Source: Meghimatium bilineatum
Lineage: Eukaryota; Mollusca; Gastropoda; Stylommatophora; Philomycidae
Direction: 5' to 3'
NCBI GenBank assembly: GCA_034231615.1
Contig: CM067304.1
Coordinates: forward strand, 16,419,944-16,483,943
DNA: 64,000 bases
Shown in pieces: positions 10,430-20,111 of this stretch. The notes under the pieces are model-generated. The model made no database searches and had not been told where the DNA came from. It saw only the letters and a list, made by a program, of their open reading frames with translations. Made by a program: the position numbers and the translations under genes. How positions within the stretch are numbered: the stretch's first letter is position 1; every line of letters starts with the position of its first letter.

Positions 10430-11065
10430 ATAATCCCGTAACTCATCAAGGTAGTAGGGGTACCACATTGGATGCGTCAGCACACAACAGAGTCCTACAG
10501 CGATTTCTATCTTCGACGATGCGGAGGATTGAGGAGAAATCTTGTCCTGTCCATTCCTTGATGTTGTCTGTGCATGTCTTTATTTTATCTCTTCTGCTTC
10601 TCCCACCTTCGACGTTCCCTGCAGTATTATTTTTGACAAGGAAATGTGTCTGCATATATATCTAAGCAATGCTAGTTTTTGTCGTTTCATTATGAAAAGC
10701 AATGGTTCTTGTACACCTGCATACATCTCTATTATATTTTTACGTACACATTTGTATTATGTTCCGTATAGGAAATTCGTCTGTAGCATTTGTACTCGAA
10801 AGCCTGTAATCGTTTATCCATGTCCGCAGTGTGTGTCCAACTCTCACAACCATACAGCACAACAGAAAACACCAGCTTATACAGTTTGACTTTCACTCCA
10901 ATACTGATGTTGCTTCCAAATCACCGTTAACCTCAACATAGACGCTAAATCCATCACCAGCCTTATTTTTAAATTCTGCTTTGCATTTTCCATCGCTGCA
11001 TATGCTGGATCGTTATTTTCGAAGGCATTTAACTCCTCAAGCTTATGTCCATTCATTATGCTGTT
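10430..11065 (-). pseudogene. LINE reverse transcriptase C-terminal region (3' half of an interrupted element)
   Basis: Minus-strand frames read LQAFEYKCYRRI near 10780, QEPLLFIMKRQKLALLRYIC further on, then ILQGT and DNIKEWTGQDFSSILR toward 10540, and end ADASNVVP near 10465. These follow the order seen in jockey/RTE-type polymerase tails. Frameshifts and stops make it inactive. The polymerase resumes at 11714 on the other side of a younger insertion. Confidence 0.8.
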
Positions 11066-11702
11066 ATATCACTATCTCCATCGATGATAAACACCTTAAA
11101 CAAGTAAATGAGTTCACTTACTTAGGAAGCATTATATCGAGTGAAGGGAAAACCAGTAAAGAGATACAAAATAGATGCAACAAAACATACCAGATCCTAG
11201 GACAGATGACACGCATTTTCAAGAACAAAAATGTAAACATAGACACTAAAGTTGCATTATACAAGACTATAATTATTCCATCACTATGCTACCAGTGCCA
11301 AACCTGGACAATGACAGCACAAGACAAAAGAAAAATAGTGACAACAGAAATGACATGTCTACGAAGAATACTCGGAGTGTCATTAAGAGATATAATTAGA
11401 AACGATAACATCAGACAGATACCAAAACAATACCAGTATTGGAACACATCAAAAGACAGCAGATCAAGTGGTTTTCACACGCTTCCAGACTACCGACATA
11501 TAGCATGCCACAAATGGCCATAACACATAGACATAACGGTTATAAAGCCAGAGGCAGACCATGTAAAAGATGGATTACAGAAATCAAAGAAGCCACAGGA
11601 ACAAGCTTACAAACAGCGCACAAGAAGGCCATCTCCAGAGAACTCTTCCACCCCTGACCCTGCAAGGCAAACAAGGGACACAGCGTATAGATAGATAGAT
11701 AG
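11066..11702 (+). mobile_element. 5'-truncated RTE-like LINE inserted into an older LINE
   Basis: Plus-strand coding from about 11085 reads NEFTYLGSIISSEGKTSKEI, later WTMTAQDKRKI and LRRILGVS, then after a frameshift near 11440 HIKRQQIKWFSH, GYKARGRPCKRWITEIKEAT and a stop near 11655. This is the C-terminal half of an RTE-type polymerase of the class often annotated as craniofacial development protein 2-like. It ends in a (GATA)n tail at 11685-11702, as RTE elements do. The 11-base duplication ATTATGCTGTT at 11055-11065 and 11703-11713 marks the insertion. Confidence 0.85.
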
Positions 11703-11713
11703 ATTATGCTGTT

Positions 11714-12060
11714 GATTGTTGATCTGTGCTTCTGTGTCTCTTCTGTTAACCAAGAACTTGCTCTTTTCTGTTTTCATTTCGATTCCGTACTGGCTTGTAA
11801 CTTTTTCTAACTTTGGTGTTAACTCTTGTAATTATTATTCTAACCCACTTATAAGATTAATATCATCAGCAAAACGCAAGTTGCAAATAGGACGACCTCC
11901 AATCGATATAGACGTGTTGTGGTCATGTAGTGTTTCCTGTATGATGTGCTCTAGGAATATGTTGAAAAGTACTGAGGGTTATTGTTTGGTTTCCCGAAGA
12001 GACATTGCGTGCATTGAAACCCCGCAAACTAGTAGCATTTCTCTACGATAATGCTCTAGT
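11714..12060 (-). pseudogene. LINE reverse transcriptase, catalytic part (5' half of the interrupted element)
   Basis: Minus strand reads VLFNIFLEHIIQETLHDHNT, then ISIGGRPICNLRFADDINLI, with the polymerase FADD motif encoded at 11873-11862. After a stop it continues LQELTPKLEKVTSQYGIEMK and TEKSKFLVNRRDTEAQIN up to the insertion point at 11714. Joined across 11066-11702 the order of motifs is that of one jockey/RTE-like polymerase. It carries several stops. Confidence 0.82.
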
Positions 12061-12830
12061 TCGCTAATGAACTCTCAGTTGTCGGGCTTAATGTGAGAGA
12101 AATTTCCCATGTAGATGTTAACGATATTCCACCTTCTACCCTGGAATGGCATGTACTCTACCTGCACCCCTCTTGTCTCTCTATCCCACGATGTTAAGTT
12201 AAATTGAAAGGTCGGTATAACTTACGATTTATAAAAATTTTTTACAAGAGTGTTCAAGAAATTCTCGTCTAACACATATACGACAAGTTTACACTGTCGA
12301 ATGGGAGCTCCCGTAAAAGTCAACAACAACTTGTTGTCCAGTATATTCGGCAACGTGACGTCATCACGACAACATAGCGCCGTGTTTTCTTTGTGTGGTG
12401 CAGAGATCTGTGTTATTACTTTATCTGCCAGGTTCTTTTGTCAACAGATTCAAAGATAACACCAAAAGTGAATGTAATCTTAAGATTAGAAGTATTTATT
12501 TGGATGCTTACGACGTTAAAGTTTGTGACCGAGTTAAATGTTAGTGAAGCGCACAGTGCGAAGTTCAAACGTCAAGTACAAGTAGTGTCAACATCAGAAA
12601 AGTTCAATGAAGACCGCGAGAGAAAGCACATCTATGTAAACACATTGTAAAGACAGCTGGAGCGGAGATGGACACAACTAGGTAAATCTCACTTGCTGTG
12701 GTCTGTGCGTTACACACTGAGGGAGTCCCCCCCCCAATCACCACAGCGTATAGCGGGTTTTTAGCTCTGGATTAGCCAATAGTCTTAGCTACTATGAAAT
12801 GTGTCTTTTTCGATATTCCGTTTTAAAAAA
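12061..12830. other. unassigned intron sequence with one CRE palindrome
   Basis: No gene recognised. A plus frame at 12393-12650 (85 codons) has no family resemblance. TGACGTCA is at 12356-12363 and a C homopolymer near 12727. Confidence 0.4.
12356..12363. promoter_or_regulatory. perfect CRE palindrome TGACGTCA
   Basis: Exact octamer, in AACGTGACGTCATCACG. Confidence 0.25.
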
Positions 12831-12834
12831 AATA

Positions 12835-12950
12835 ATTAAATAATTGTTACAACTACGGGAATTGAACCATGAATGAAAAATCCATTCCAGTTGCTCCGAA
12901 TCGCCCAGTGAACTCTTCTGCACCTGACCAACAACAACCTCCAAAAAATG
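12835..12950 (-). mobile_element. tRNA-derived SINE fragment
   Basis: Minus strand contains TTGGTCAGGTGCAGAAGAG (A-box-like) and, about 50 bases later, TGGTTCAATTCCCG (a strong B box) followed by an A/T-rich tail. The B box and surrounding GGCGATT resemble the SINE copies at 15957-16170 and 61091-61344, but this copy has no inverted head. Boundaries are uncertain. Confidence 0.45.
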
Positions 12951-13046
12951 TCCATCTCGTCAATACATTCAACTTGTGCACTCAATTAACTAAGAACGGA
13001 CCAATCGAGACAAGAACTTTCACAACACCCACGAAATTCCCCCCCC

Positions 13047-13199
13047 CATCGAGTACGGAACCCTTTCTCTCTGCAAGTGTACTTCCGGTATAGGAAACCT
13101 TGACAGTAGAGTTGGGCCAGGACTATCATCGTTGTCCCTTTCTTGCCTAAGCCCATCGGGTACAGAACCCTTTCTCTTCGTGCAAATATTTCCGGTTTA
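13047..13199. repeat. 153-bp segment identical to 17717-17869
   Basis: Starts CATCGAGTACGGAACCC and ends TTCCGGTTTA. I find no difference from the second copy 4.7 kb away. It carries one and a half units of the ~107-bp repeat described at 17397-17875. Confidence 0.95.
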
Positions 13200-13239
13200 T
13201 TTTTTAGGTTATTATATTATCATCTTTTAAGAAAATTAA

Positions 13240-14338
13240 GCATGGAAATTGTGTTTTTACCCTCTGCTTGACAAGTATCTTCATATTAATTTGTGTTTTT
13301 ACCATGTACTTGTCAAGTATCTTCATATTAAATTGTGTTTTTACTCTCTATTTGACACATTTCTCCATATTAAATTGTATTTTACCCTCTACTTGACAAG
13401 TAACTTCATATTAAATTGTGTTTTACTCTCTATTTGACACATTTCTCCATATTAAATTGTATTTTACCCTCTACTTGACAAGTATATTCATATTAAATTG
13501 TGTTTTTATCATCTACTTGACAAATATCTTCATATTAAATTATGTTTTTACCCTCTACTTGACAAGTACCTTCATATTAAATTGTGTTTTTACTCTCTAT
13601 TTGACACATTTCTCCATATTAAATTGTATTTTACCCTCTACTTGACAAGTATATTCATATTAAATTGTGTTTTTATCATCTACTTGACAAATATCTTCAT
13701 ATTAAATTGTGTTTTACTCTCTATTTGACACATTTCTCCATATTAAATTGTGTTTTTACTCTCTATTTGACACATTTCTCCATATTAAATTGTATTTTAC
13801 CCTCTACTTGACAAGTAACTTCATATTAAATTGTGTTTTTACTCTCTATTTGACACATTTCTCCATATTAAATTGTATTTTACCCTCTACTTGACAAGTA
13901 ACTTCATATTAAATTGTGTTTTACTCTCTATTTGACACATTTCTCCATATTAAATTGTATTTTACCCTCTACTTGACAAGTATATTCATATTAAATTGTG
14001 TTTTTATCATCTACTTGACAAATATCTTCATATTAAATTATGTTTTTACCCTCTACTTGACAAGTACCTTCATATTAAATTGTGTTTTTACTCTCTATTT
14101 GACACATTTCTCCATATTAAATTGTATTTTACCCTCTACTTGACAAGTACCTTCATATTAAATTGTGTTTTTACTCTCTATTTGACACATTTCTCCATAT
14201 TAAATTGTATTTTACCCTCTACTTGACAAGTATATTCATATTAAATTGTGTTTTTATCATCTACTTGACAAATATCTTCATATTAAATTATGTTTTTACC
14301 CTCTACTTGACAAGTACCTTCATATTAAATTGTGTTTT
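13240..14338 (+). repeat. 41/42-bp minisatellite arranged mostly as 83-bp dimers
   Basis: Alternating half-units: one contains CTTGACAAGTATCTTCATAT, the other TTTGACACATTTCTCCATAT, each followed by TAAATTGTG and a T run. Dimers of about 83 bases are the main higher-order form, with some longer blocks duplicated (for example about 13485-13645 recurs near 13983-14143). Short open frames here (61-76 codons, L-H-I-K-L type) are artefacts of the array. Confidence 0.93.
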
Positions 14339-14787
14339 CTATTTGGCTTAATACAAATCGGTCATGCATTTCTATTTGGGTGATAGGACTTTTGTTGTGT
14401 TACCATTCTTGTTGTTTTGTCATTTCACTTGTTTTCAGTCATGATTGTTTTTTGTTTTTTTTTCATTTCTCATATTTTTTAATGCGCGGCTCTACGACAT
14501 ACTTGTTTATACCTATGACATTGTCACCTTGGATGTCTCTGCTGTTAAAGTTTTGCTGACTTGTCCATTTGTGAAATTGCCTTTATTTTTACCGTTTATC
14601 GTGTATTTTCTTAATAAAGTTCTTATGGCTAAAACGTTGATTTAGTATGTAATGTATACTATTATCTGTATGTTTGTATACTGAATAGTTTACTAGTCTG
14701 TGTGTTCAGAGTGTAAACCTGATCTACCGTGTGGTTTTGCACGCATACATATCATTTTCTCCCACCATCTATCCATATATTAGTTAG
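14339..14787. other. T-rich unassigned sequence
   Basis: Pyrimidine-rich stretch with plus frames of 66-75 codons that look like low-complexity hydrophobic readings; no gene supported. Confidence 0.4.
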
Positions 14788-15180
14788 CTAGTTTGTTCCT
14801 TTCGTGCCGCAAGCGACACATAGGGCAGAGGTTTTGGTTCTCCATATGATGCGGTCCGCTGAGTACAGCTTTAGTTTCTGGATGTTCTTATAGCATATTA
14901 ATTCCTCTTCTTTAAGAATGGTGTTTTTAAGGGTTGTTTTAGGTCTTCCTCGTTTTCTTTTACCTTCAGGTGACCACATAAGGGCTTGCTGGTTTATTCT
15001 GTTTACATCTAGTCGTAAAACGTGACCAAGGTATTTCCATCTTCGTTTTCTTATGATGTTTGAAACATACTCTTGGTGTGTTTTGTCTCTTAGATCACTA
15101 TTTGTGACGAAGTCGCTCCATTTTATGTTCATCAGTTTGCGAAGACATTTGTTTTCGAAGCTGTTTAGTTTGTTGTCAAT
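14788..15180 (-). pseudogene. LINE polymerase C-terminal fragment
   Basis: Minus-strand frame reads KLNSFENKCLRKL near 15160, then RKRRWKYLGHVLRLD and EGKRKRGRPKTTLKNTI, ending near CVACGTKG. This is the usual tail of a non-LTR retrotransposon polymerase: RRxWxxLGHVLR, then GKRKRGRPKxTW. The last 114 codons are free of stops, so this copy is less decayed than the others. It lies inside the predicted intron of the cystine-knot gene. Confidence 0.82.
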
Positions 15181-15359
15181 TCAACTCATCCATATATAAA
15201 ACACTCAAATTGTGTTCACATAGACAAGAGATTAATGTTACAAGTTAACTAAGAAAAGCAATCATTTCTTCTCAGTTATGTCTGAGTTAGGAGTTATGTT
15301 TTTGATTCAGCATTCTACAGAACATTATACAAAATAAATGTAGGCTTAAAACGACTTAC
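15181..15359 (-). other. intron sequence, 5' portion
   Basis: Begins (minus strand) with GTAAGTCG at 15359-15352, a consensus 5' splice donor directly after the signal-peptide exon. No other feature. Confidence 0.55.
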
Positions 15360-15419
15360 ATTTTCTTGGGCAGTTGTCACAATCATCAGCAGGCCTAGCA
15401 CTAGTAATAGCAACTTCAT
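15360..15419 (-). CDS. signal-peptide exon of the cystine-knot gene
   Basis: An ATG at 15419-15417 (context ATCAACATGA) starts 20 codons: Met-Lys, then a 12-residue Leu/Val/Gly/Met/Ile core, then Thr-Thr-Ala, a good signal-peptidase site after residue 17. The frame ends in phase 0 at AAT|GTAAGT. The exon encodes essentially only the secretion signal plus three residues. It can join in frame to the first Cys codon of the exon at 8505, giving a secreted precursor of 68 residues with no propeptide, unless an unseen exon lies between them. The 6.9-kb intron would hold repeats only. The pairing of the two exons is inferred from strand, order, phase and fit of function; a transcript would prove it. 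Confidence 0.72.
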
Positions 15420-15514
15420 GTTGATCAACGAATAACAGTTATTTGATTGACTTCACTTGCCCTGATCAATAGAAAACAATAAATCTATAGTTACAAAAAC
15501 AAATTTGACACCAA

Positions 15515-15524
15515 CTTATATTTA
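15515..15524 (-). promoter_or_regulatory. candidate TATA box of the cystine-knot gene
   Basis: Minus strand reads TAAATATAAG about 100 bases upstream of the ATG, leaving room for a 5' leader of about 70 bases. This is position and motif only; an untranslated first exon further upstream is possible. Confidence 0.35.
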
Positions 15525-15539
15525 ATCAAGCAGAAATCT

Positions 15540-15941
15540 ATAATTGTGGACCCATTTCACATTCGTGTACCGGGACCACAATCAACGGTAGAAAGAAGGG
15601 TAATCGAATCGACAATCATTTGACTGCATGTTTTTGTTGTTGTTTTTTTAACTTTGGAAATAGCAATCGATCATTATCATCAAGCTTCGTCTTCGCTACA
15701 AAGGTTGTCAGGTTGTCTGCAGCGAACCTCGAATTATCATCAGTCTCTTGTCTTCATGGTGTACTCTTCTAAACTATACCTTGTCCATCTCATGTTTCCC
15801 TCCGACTTGCATTATTTTATTTTATATAAATCTCACCTTTATATTTCTTCTGATTTAGTTAGATGTGAATATATTCCTCATATCATTGAAAGTACTTTGA
15901 TCTGTTCCTATTTTCCTTCTAACATCCGTTTTCACATCTAC
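15540..15941. other. unassigned upstream region
   Basis: No repeat or gene recognised; a plus frame of 99 codons (15654-15953) has no family resemblance. It may contain upstream control sequence of the cystine-knot gene. Confidence 0.35.
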
Positions 15942-15956
15942 CATCACTTGTGAATA

Positions 15957-16170
15957 CAAGTAAATTTAAGTAGGAAGCCAGAGGACAATTTTTTTTAAAA
16001 ATAAAAATTCTTGAGACTAACGGGAATTGAACCAGTCCGTTCTACGGCACCAAATCGCCTAGCAACAATTGCACACGCGCTCAAGATGGTCAAGTGCGGA
16101 AGAGCGCGTGTGCAATTGTTGCTAAGCGATTTAGTGCCGTAGAACGGACTGGTTCAATTCCCGTTAGTCT
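15957..16170 (-). mobile_element. tRNA-derived SINE with inverted head (fold-back), copy 1
   Basis: Flanked by the perfect 15-base duplication CATCACTTGTGAATA (15942-15956 and 16171-16185). Read on the minus strand, the 3' end is CTTCCTACTTAAATTTACTT. The body is preceded by an A/T-rich run and a tRNA-like segment with the B box GGTTCAATTCCCG. That segment (16013-16082) is repeated inverted at 16102-16171, 68 of 70 bases paired, across a 19-base loop. The inverted copy extends further and includes AAGATGGTCAAGTGCGG, an A-box-like head start missing from the direct copy. The transcript would fold into one long hairpin. Confidence 0.85.
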
Positions 16171-16185
16171 CATCACTTGTGAATA

Positions 16186-16877
16186 AGCAGTCAAATCGCC
16201 CAATGTGACCAAGTAAGACTAACAAACGTACACGCACCCGCTGAAGAGCAGAACATTGTACAGACGGCGAGGAAAAAGTTCTCATTGAAAGGACATAAAA
16301 CAAAATAAAGACAGATGTCCAACCGGAATACATGTTCCTCAAGTGGGACAATGGATTCTATGACATAATTACCACTCTAAGAATTTTTTTATCGATCAGT
16401 ATTAACATTTGACGTTATCGATCAGATCTTTTGATTCACACAATACCACCTTGTCTATCTATCAATCTATGTTCCTTCAGCGCCGAACACGGGGCATAAG
16501 ACAGGCACCAAAGATCTCTAGTTCAAGCGATGTGATTAGTTCTTGTATGTTGTTGAGACCCATAGTCATACCCTCTTTGATGGTTGTTCAACAAGCATAC
16601 CCGCTTGTGATGGTAAGAAAATATCGGACGGAATAAGAATTATATCGATTTCAGCTAATAACAGTGCGAGATAAATGGGGGGGGGGGGATAACAACCAAT
16701 ACATGTGCGAGAAACGGAACCTTCAAGAAAGAAATGACAACCTACCATATATGTTGCCTAAAACATTACTATTGCAAAAAGATTTGAAACGCCATTACTC
16801 CCCGCAGTCGTCTTCTTATTGCATGGTACGGATTGGGAGATCGAGTACAAGGAACTCAGTAATCCATCATGTATTAC
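16186..16877. other. unassigned sequence with a G homopolymer
   Basis: No gene supported; short frames on both strands overlap each other. A run of 12 G lies near 16677-16688. Confidence 0.4.
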
Positions 16878-17065
16878 GTCTGGAGGTAGATATGATTCCA
16901 ACTTGTACGAAATATATTTATCATCATCATGTGTGAAGAGTATGATATAATTCCAACTTGTATAAAGTGTATATATCACCATCATGTGTTAAGTCTTGAG
17001 TAGGATATGATTTCACCGTTTATCTCCTACGAAATTTATCTATCATCATCATCATGTGTAATATC
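16878..17065 (+). repeat. ~60-bp tandem repeat, three diverged copies
   Basis: Each copy contains ATATGATTCCAACTTGTA or a close form, then TATATTTATCATCATCATGT. Spacing varies from about 58 to 66 bases, so it is old. Confidence 0.75.
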
Positions 17066-17396
17066 TACTGCCTATGACTTTGTATTGTTGATATATGTTT
17101 GTTTGTTTGTTTTTCGTTCGCTCCATTGTAACCATCACGAATATCCGTGCGATTTCCGCCGGGAGCGTGATTACGTTGTGCTACCGTTATGCGCCTTGTA
17201 GGCCTAGCACATCCGATTTCGGCATGCCTTGACAATTCGGGTGGACTACCCTTAGCCTGTGACAGCCTCTATATCTGTCTCCAGGCACGCGTAGTGGCGA
17301 CTCTTCGCCCAGGCGATTTTTTGCTCTCGTCTGACTCGAACGAGGTGTTCCACTGTCTATGAACTTGCCTCGTGTAATTGGACGTGATGTGCCTGT
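17066..17396. other. GC-richer flank of the 107-bp repeat block
   Basis: Base composition rises from about 17110 and stays higher to about 18060. A minus frame of 71 codons (17187-17402) is open here, but I cannot name a protein. Possibly part of the same unnamed element as 17397-17875. Confidence 0.4.
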
Positions 17397-17875
17397 GCCC
17401 ATTGGGTACTGAACCGTTTCTCATCCGTGAGCCTGGTTCCTTAAGGGGAAGAACTCAACAGAGGAGTTGGACCCTGGCTCTTTCGCCCTCTTAGCCGAGG
17501 TGTCATTCACCGACATTGTGTACTCCTTGTCCAAGTTCGAGTCTCACACCACGCGTTTGAGAGCAAGGCGTTCTCGAGCTGAGCGACCTTGTCCCAATAG
17601 CGCCTGAGCCCATCAGGTACTGAACCCTTTCTCTCTTCAAGTGTATTTCCGGTGTAGGAAAACCTGACAGTAGAGTTGGGCCAGGGCTAAATCGTTGTCC
17701 CTTTTGTGCCTGAGCGCATCGAGTACGGAACCCTTTCTCTCTGCAAGTGTACTTCCGGTATAGGAAACCTTGACAGTAGAGTTGGGCCAGGACTATCATC
17801 GTTGTCCCTTTCTTGCCTAAGCCCATCGGGTACAGAACCCTTTCTCTTCGTGCAAATATTTCCGGTTTAGCAAGG
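17397..17875. repeat. ~107-bp tandem repeat, four units
   Basis: Units begin GCCCATTGGGTACTGAACC (17397), GCCCATCAGGTACTGAACC (17608), GCGCATCGAGTACGGAACC (17715) and GCCCATCGGGTACAGAACC (17821). The last three are about 106-107 bases apart, and the first gap is double, with a decayed middle. A 139-codon minus frame (17503-17922) runs through it with a repeated R-E-R-V-x-Y-x-M-G pattern. Whether it is coding is open, because 107 is not a multiple of three. A 153-base piece is duplicated exactly at 13047-13199. Confidence 0.8.
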
Positions 17876-18727
17876 CTCGACATTAGAGTTGGATTAGGTC
17901 TTCTTGCTTTACCAAACGCCAATGAATGGGTCTGGATCTCTGCCTGTAAGGAACACAGGTAACTAGAAGCTCGTCTCGAGCTGACGGAGCTTGTAGTTCT
18001 CCTTTCCTAGGAACTTTTCATTTTCTATTTGCAGTTCGCGCTGCCCTCTAGCGCTGTTCTGCCCTTTTATTGTTTCATTGTACTCGGTATGAAATATATT
18101 TGTCTCTCGCCATGCATCTACCTTTACGTGCATTTTACATTGGCCGCCCCTCCAATGTTCGGACTGAACTGACTAGCTTCACTGTATGTCAACAGTGTCG
18201 CTATATGTGGTGCTGCTGGTGGTGTCGGAGATATTGTCTGTCTCTTGTGCAGTCAAATCTCTTTCCATCTGCTACCTCTACATTCTCGGACACGATCCCC
18301 AAATGATTTGGCCAGAATCAGCTCGAGCTGCTGTATTTCTGTTTCCATGGTGCACCGTGTGGAGGTACATTTGGGATCTTGGTTATCTGCTAACCCTGGG
18401 TCCGCCTAGAGCAATGCGTTCCCTTTGCACCCCATTGTTGATATAATTTTTCAACATCTTTTCCCCTACGTTGCAGCCAAACATCGTTGCGGAAACGGCA
18501 CAATGATGATGATGTTTCACTAACATCAGCTTGGACACTGTTACATCTGTGTAACCGTGTCAATGTGAGATTGTGATCAATGTGAGATTGTTAGAATTGA
18601 TAAAGATTATGTCCTGGAATGGTATCAATCAAGCCCACAGATGATGGAGAGGGAGGGGATTTGGATGTTCAACCCCCCCCCCTTTATAGGACATCAGAAT
18701 ATGACTTCTAACACTAGGATCTTAGAC
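17876..18727. other. unassigned sequence
   Basis: Continues GC-richer to about 18060, then ordinary composition. Plus frames of 78 and 86 codons (18070-18446) overlap in different frames and match nothing I know. A C homopolymer lies near 18673-18682. Confidence 0.35.
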
Positions 18728-19028
18728 GTCAAAAATTGGTAAACTTTCGTCAAAAATTGGTAAACCTCCGCCAAAAATGGGTAAGCCTCCATCAAAAATA
18801 GGTAAACCTCCACAAAAAATGGGTAAACCTCCATTAAAAATGGATAAACCTCCACCAAAAATTGGTATCCCTTCACTAAAAATTGGTATACCTCCACTAA
18901 AATTGGTAAGCCTCCACTAAAATTGGTAAGCCTACACTAAAAATTGATAAACCTCCTCCAAAAATTGGTAAACCTTCACCAAAAATTAGTAAACCTCCAC
19001 CAAAAATGGGTAAACCTCCACATAAAAA
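18728..19028 (-). repeat. 21-bp minisatellite
   Basis: About 14 units of CCTCCACCAAAAATGGGTAA plus one base, with variants (ATTGG, ATAGG, CATCAAAA). Twenty-one is divisible by three, so a minus frame reads a V-Y-x-F-L-x-E seven-residue repeat for 67 codons; this is an artefact. Confidence 0.92.
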
Positions 19029-20111
19029 TGACATTAAAATGTAATTGAAAAGAGAAAATTGCGATACAAACGGGCTAATAACATTTTCTCTAGGTAACCC
19101 CTCCCACCTTCTTATTGAGAACGTTTATACGGCACTTGTATCATTGAAGGTCGGATTGGTTTTTTTAGATCTTCACATCTGAGACAACAAAAAGTACCCT
19201 CTCCTTGCCTCTGTTACAGAATCTAAACTAGAATGTTCTATAACAAGATAACAGTAATATTCTATTACAAATTCAACATACCAGAACAACTTTCAGATTT
19301 CCTATGTCGTCTAGTACAGTCAGTGACTTCAAGTAGTATGGTTTCTGAAAACAAAAACGTTCTGTCCTTATTAAACACTATTACCACACTGATTGGTTGT
19401 TGGAAAGTAGTAATATATTATAATCAATAGAAGGTGGTACTGCTAGTAGAACATAATGGAAAATATTACTCACGTGTAAAACAGGTAATGAAGTCCTACT
19501 GAATGATGACTAAAACACTACACACTATCACTAACGGATGTAAATATGATACATATAACAAAACAAAACACAGAATATAATCTACAGATGACAGTACACA
19601 GGACATATTATAATATATTATAGTAATAAAAGGTGTCGAATAAAAAAGTTACCCGTAGTTAATAGTGTGACGTCAATGTTCCGGAACACGCAACCAATCA
19701 GAATAAAGATGTGAAAGGTGCGGGCTTTTTTTTCAAGATGTAATGGAACAATAAACTAATGCATGCGAAATATTGTCTTAATTATTACCGACTAGTACCA
19801 TCCAAATTCATTACTCATACTTCCTGATGTTGTTTACGTGTTTTTCTCTGTTACTGCATCGACTATATTTTTTTTAAATCAGCCAATGGCTGTTATTAAG
19901 TTGATTAAGATGGTAATGATAAATATGGCGATACTGTTCCTCCTTCGCAAACAAATATACGCATGTGATTGACAAGATTCAACTAGGTTTGGTGTCTGTG
20001 AGTCCCGAGATGCTGATTAGTTGCATCAAGTTTTGGGGAAAAAATGTTGTAATTTTTAGCAGGAACATTTTTGTCTTGAAATGAGGGAAAACAGTCTTTC
20101 CATTTCTGTCT
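19029..20111. other. left flank of the satellite; candidate exon and promoter-like cluster
   Basis: Within it, 19285-19405 after ATACCAG is open in a plausible amphipathic frame containing EQLSDFLCRLVQSVTS, with a weak downstream donor. I do not recognise it. About 250 bases further on are TGACGTCA (19668-19675), TTCCGGAA and CCAATCAG within 35 bases. The final 300 bases before the satellite are AT-rich, with no feature. Confidence 0.35.
19668..19702. promoter_or_regulatory. promoter-like cluster: CRE, TTCCGGAA, CCAAT
   Basis: TGACGTCA at 19668-19675, TTCCGGAA at about 19679-19686 and CCAATCAG at about 19693-19700 lie within 35 bases. CRE plus CCAAT pairs are typical of animal promoters, but no downstream exon is identified on either strand. 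Confidence 0.3.

Noticed and set aside
10542-10889. Plus-strand frame of 115 codons
   Set aside because: Shadow of the minus-strand LINE polymerase, whose motifs are recognisable.
11716-12051. Plus-strand frame of 111 codons
   Set aside because: Opposite strand of the LINE catalytic region with FADD; nothing recognisable in the plus reading.
13460-14300. Recurrent TTGACA followed by TTCATATTAAAT, resembling bacterial promoters
   Set aside because: It is simply part of the tandem unit in a eukaryotic context.
13249-14351. Many plus frames of 61-76 codons with hydrophobic repeats
   Set aside because: Artefacts of the 41/83-bp array.
18070-18446. Plus frames of 78 and 86 codons
   Set aside because: Overlap each other in different frames; no family resemblance and no gene signals.
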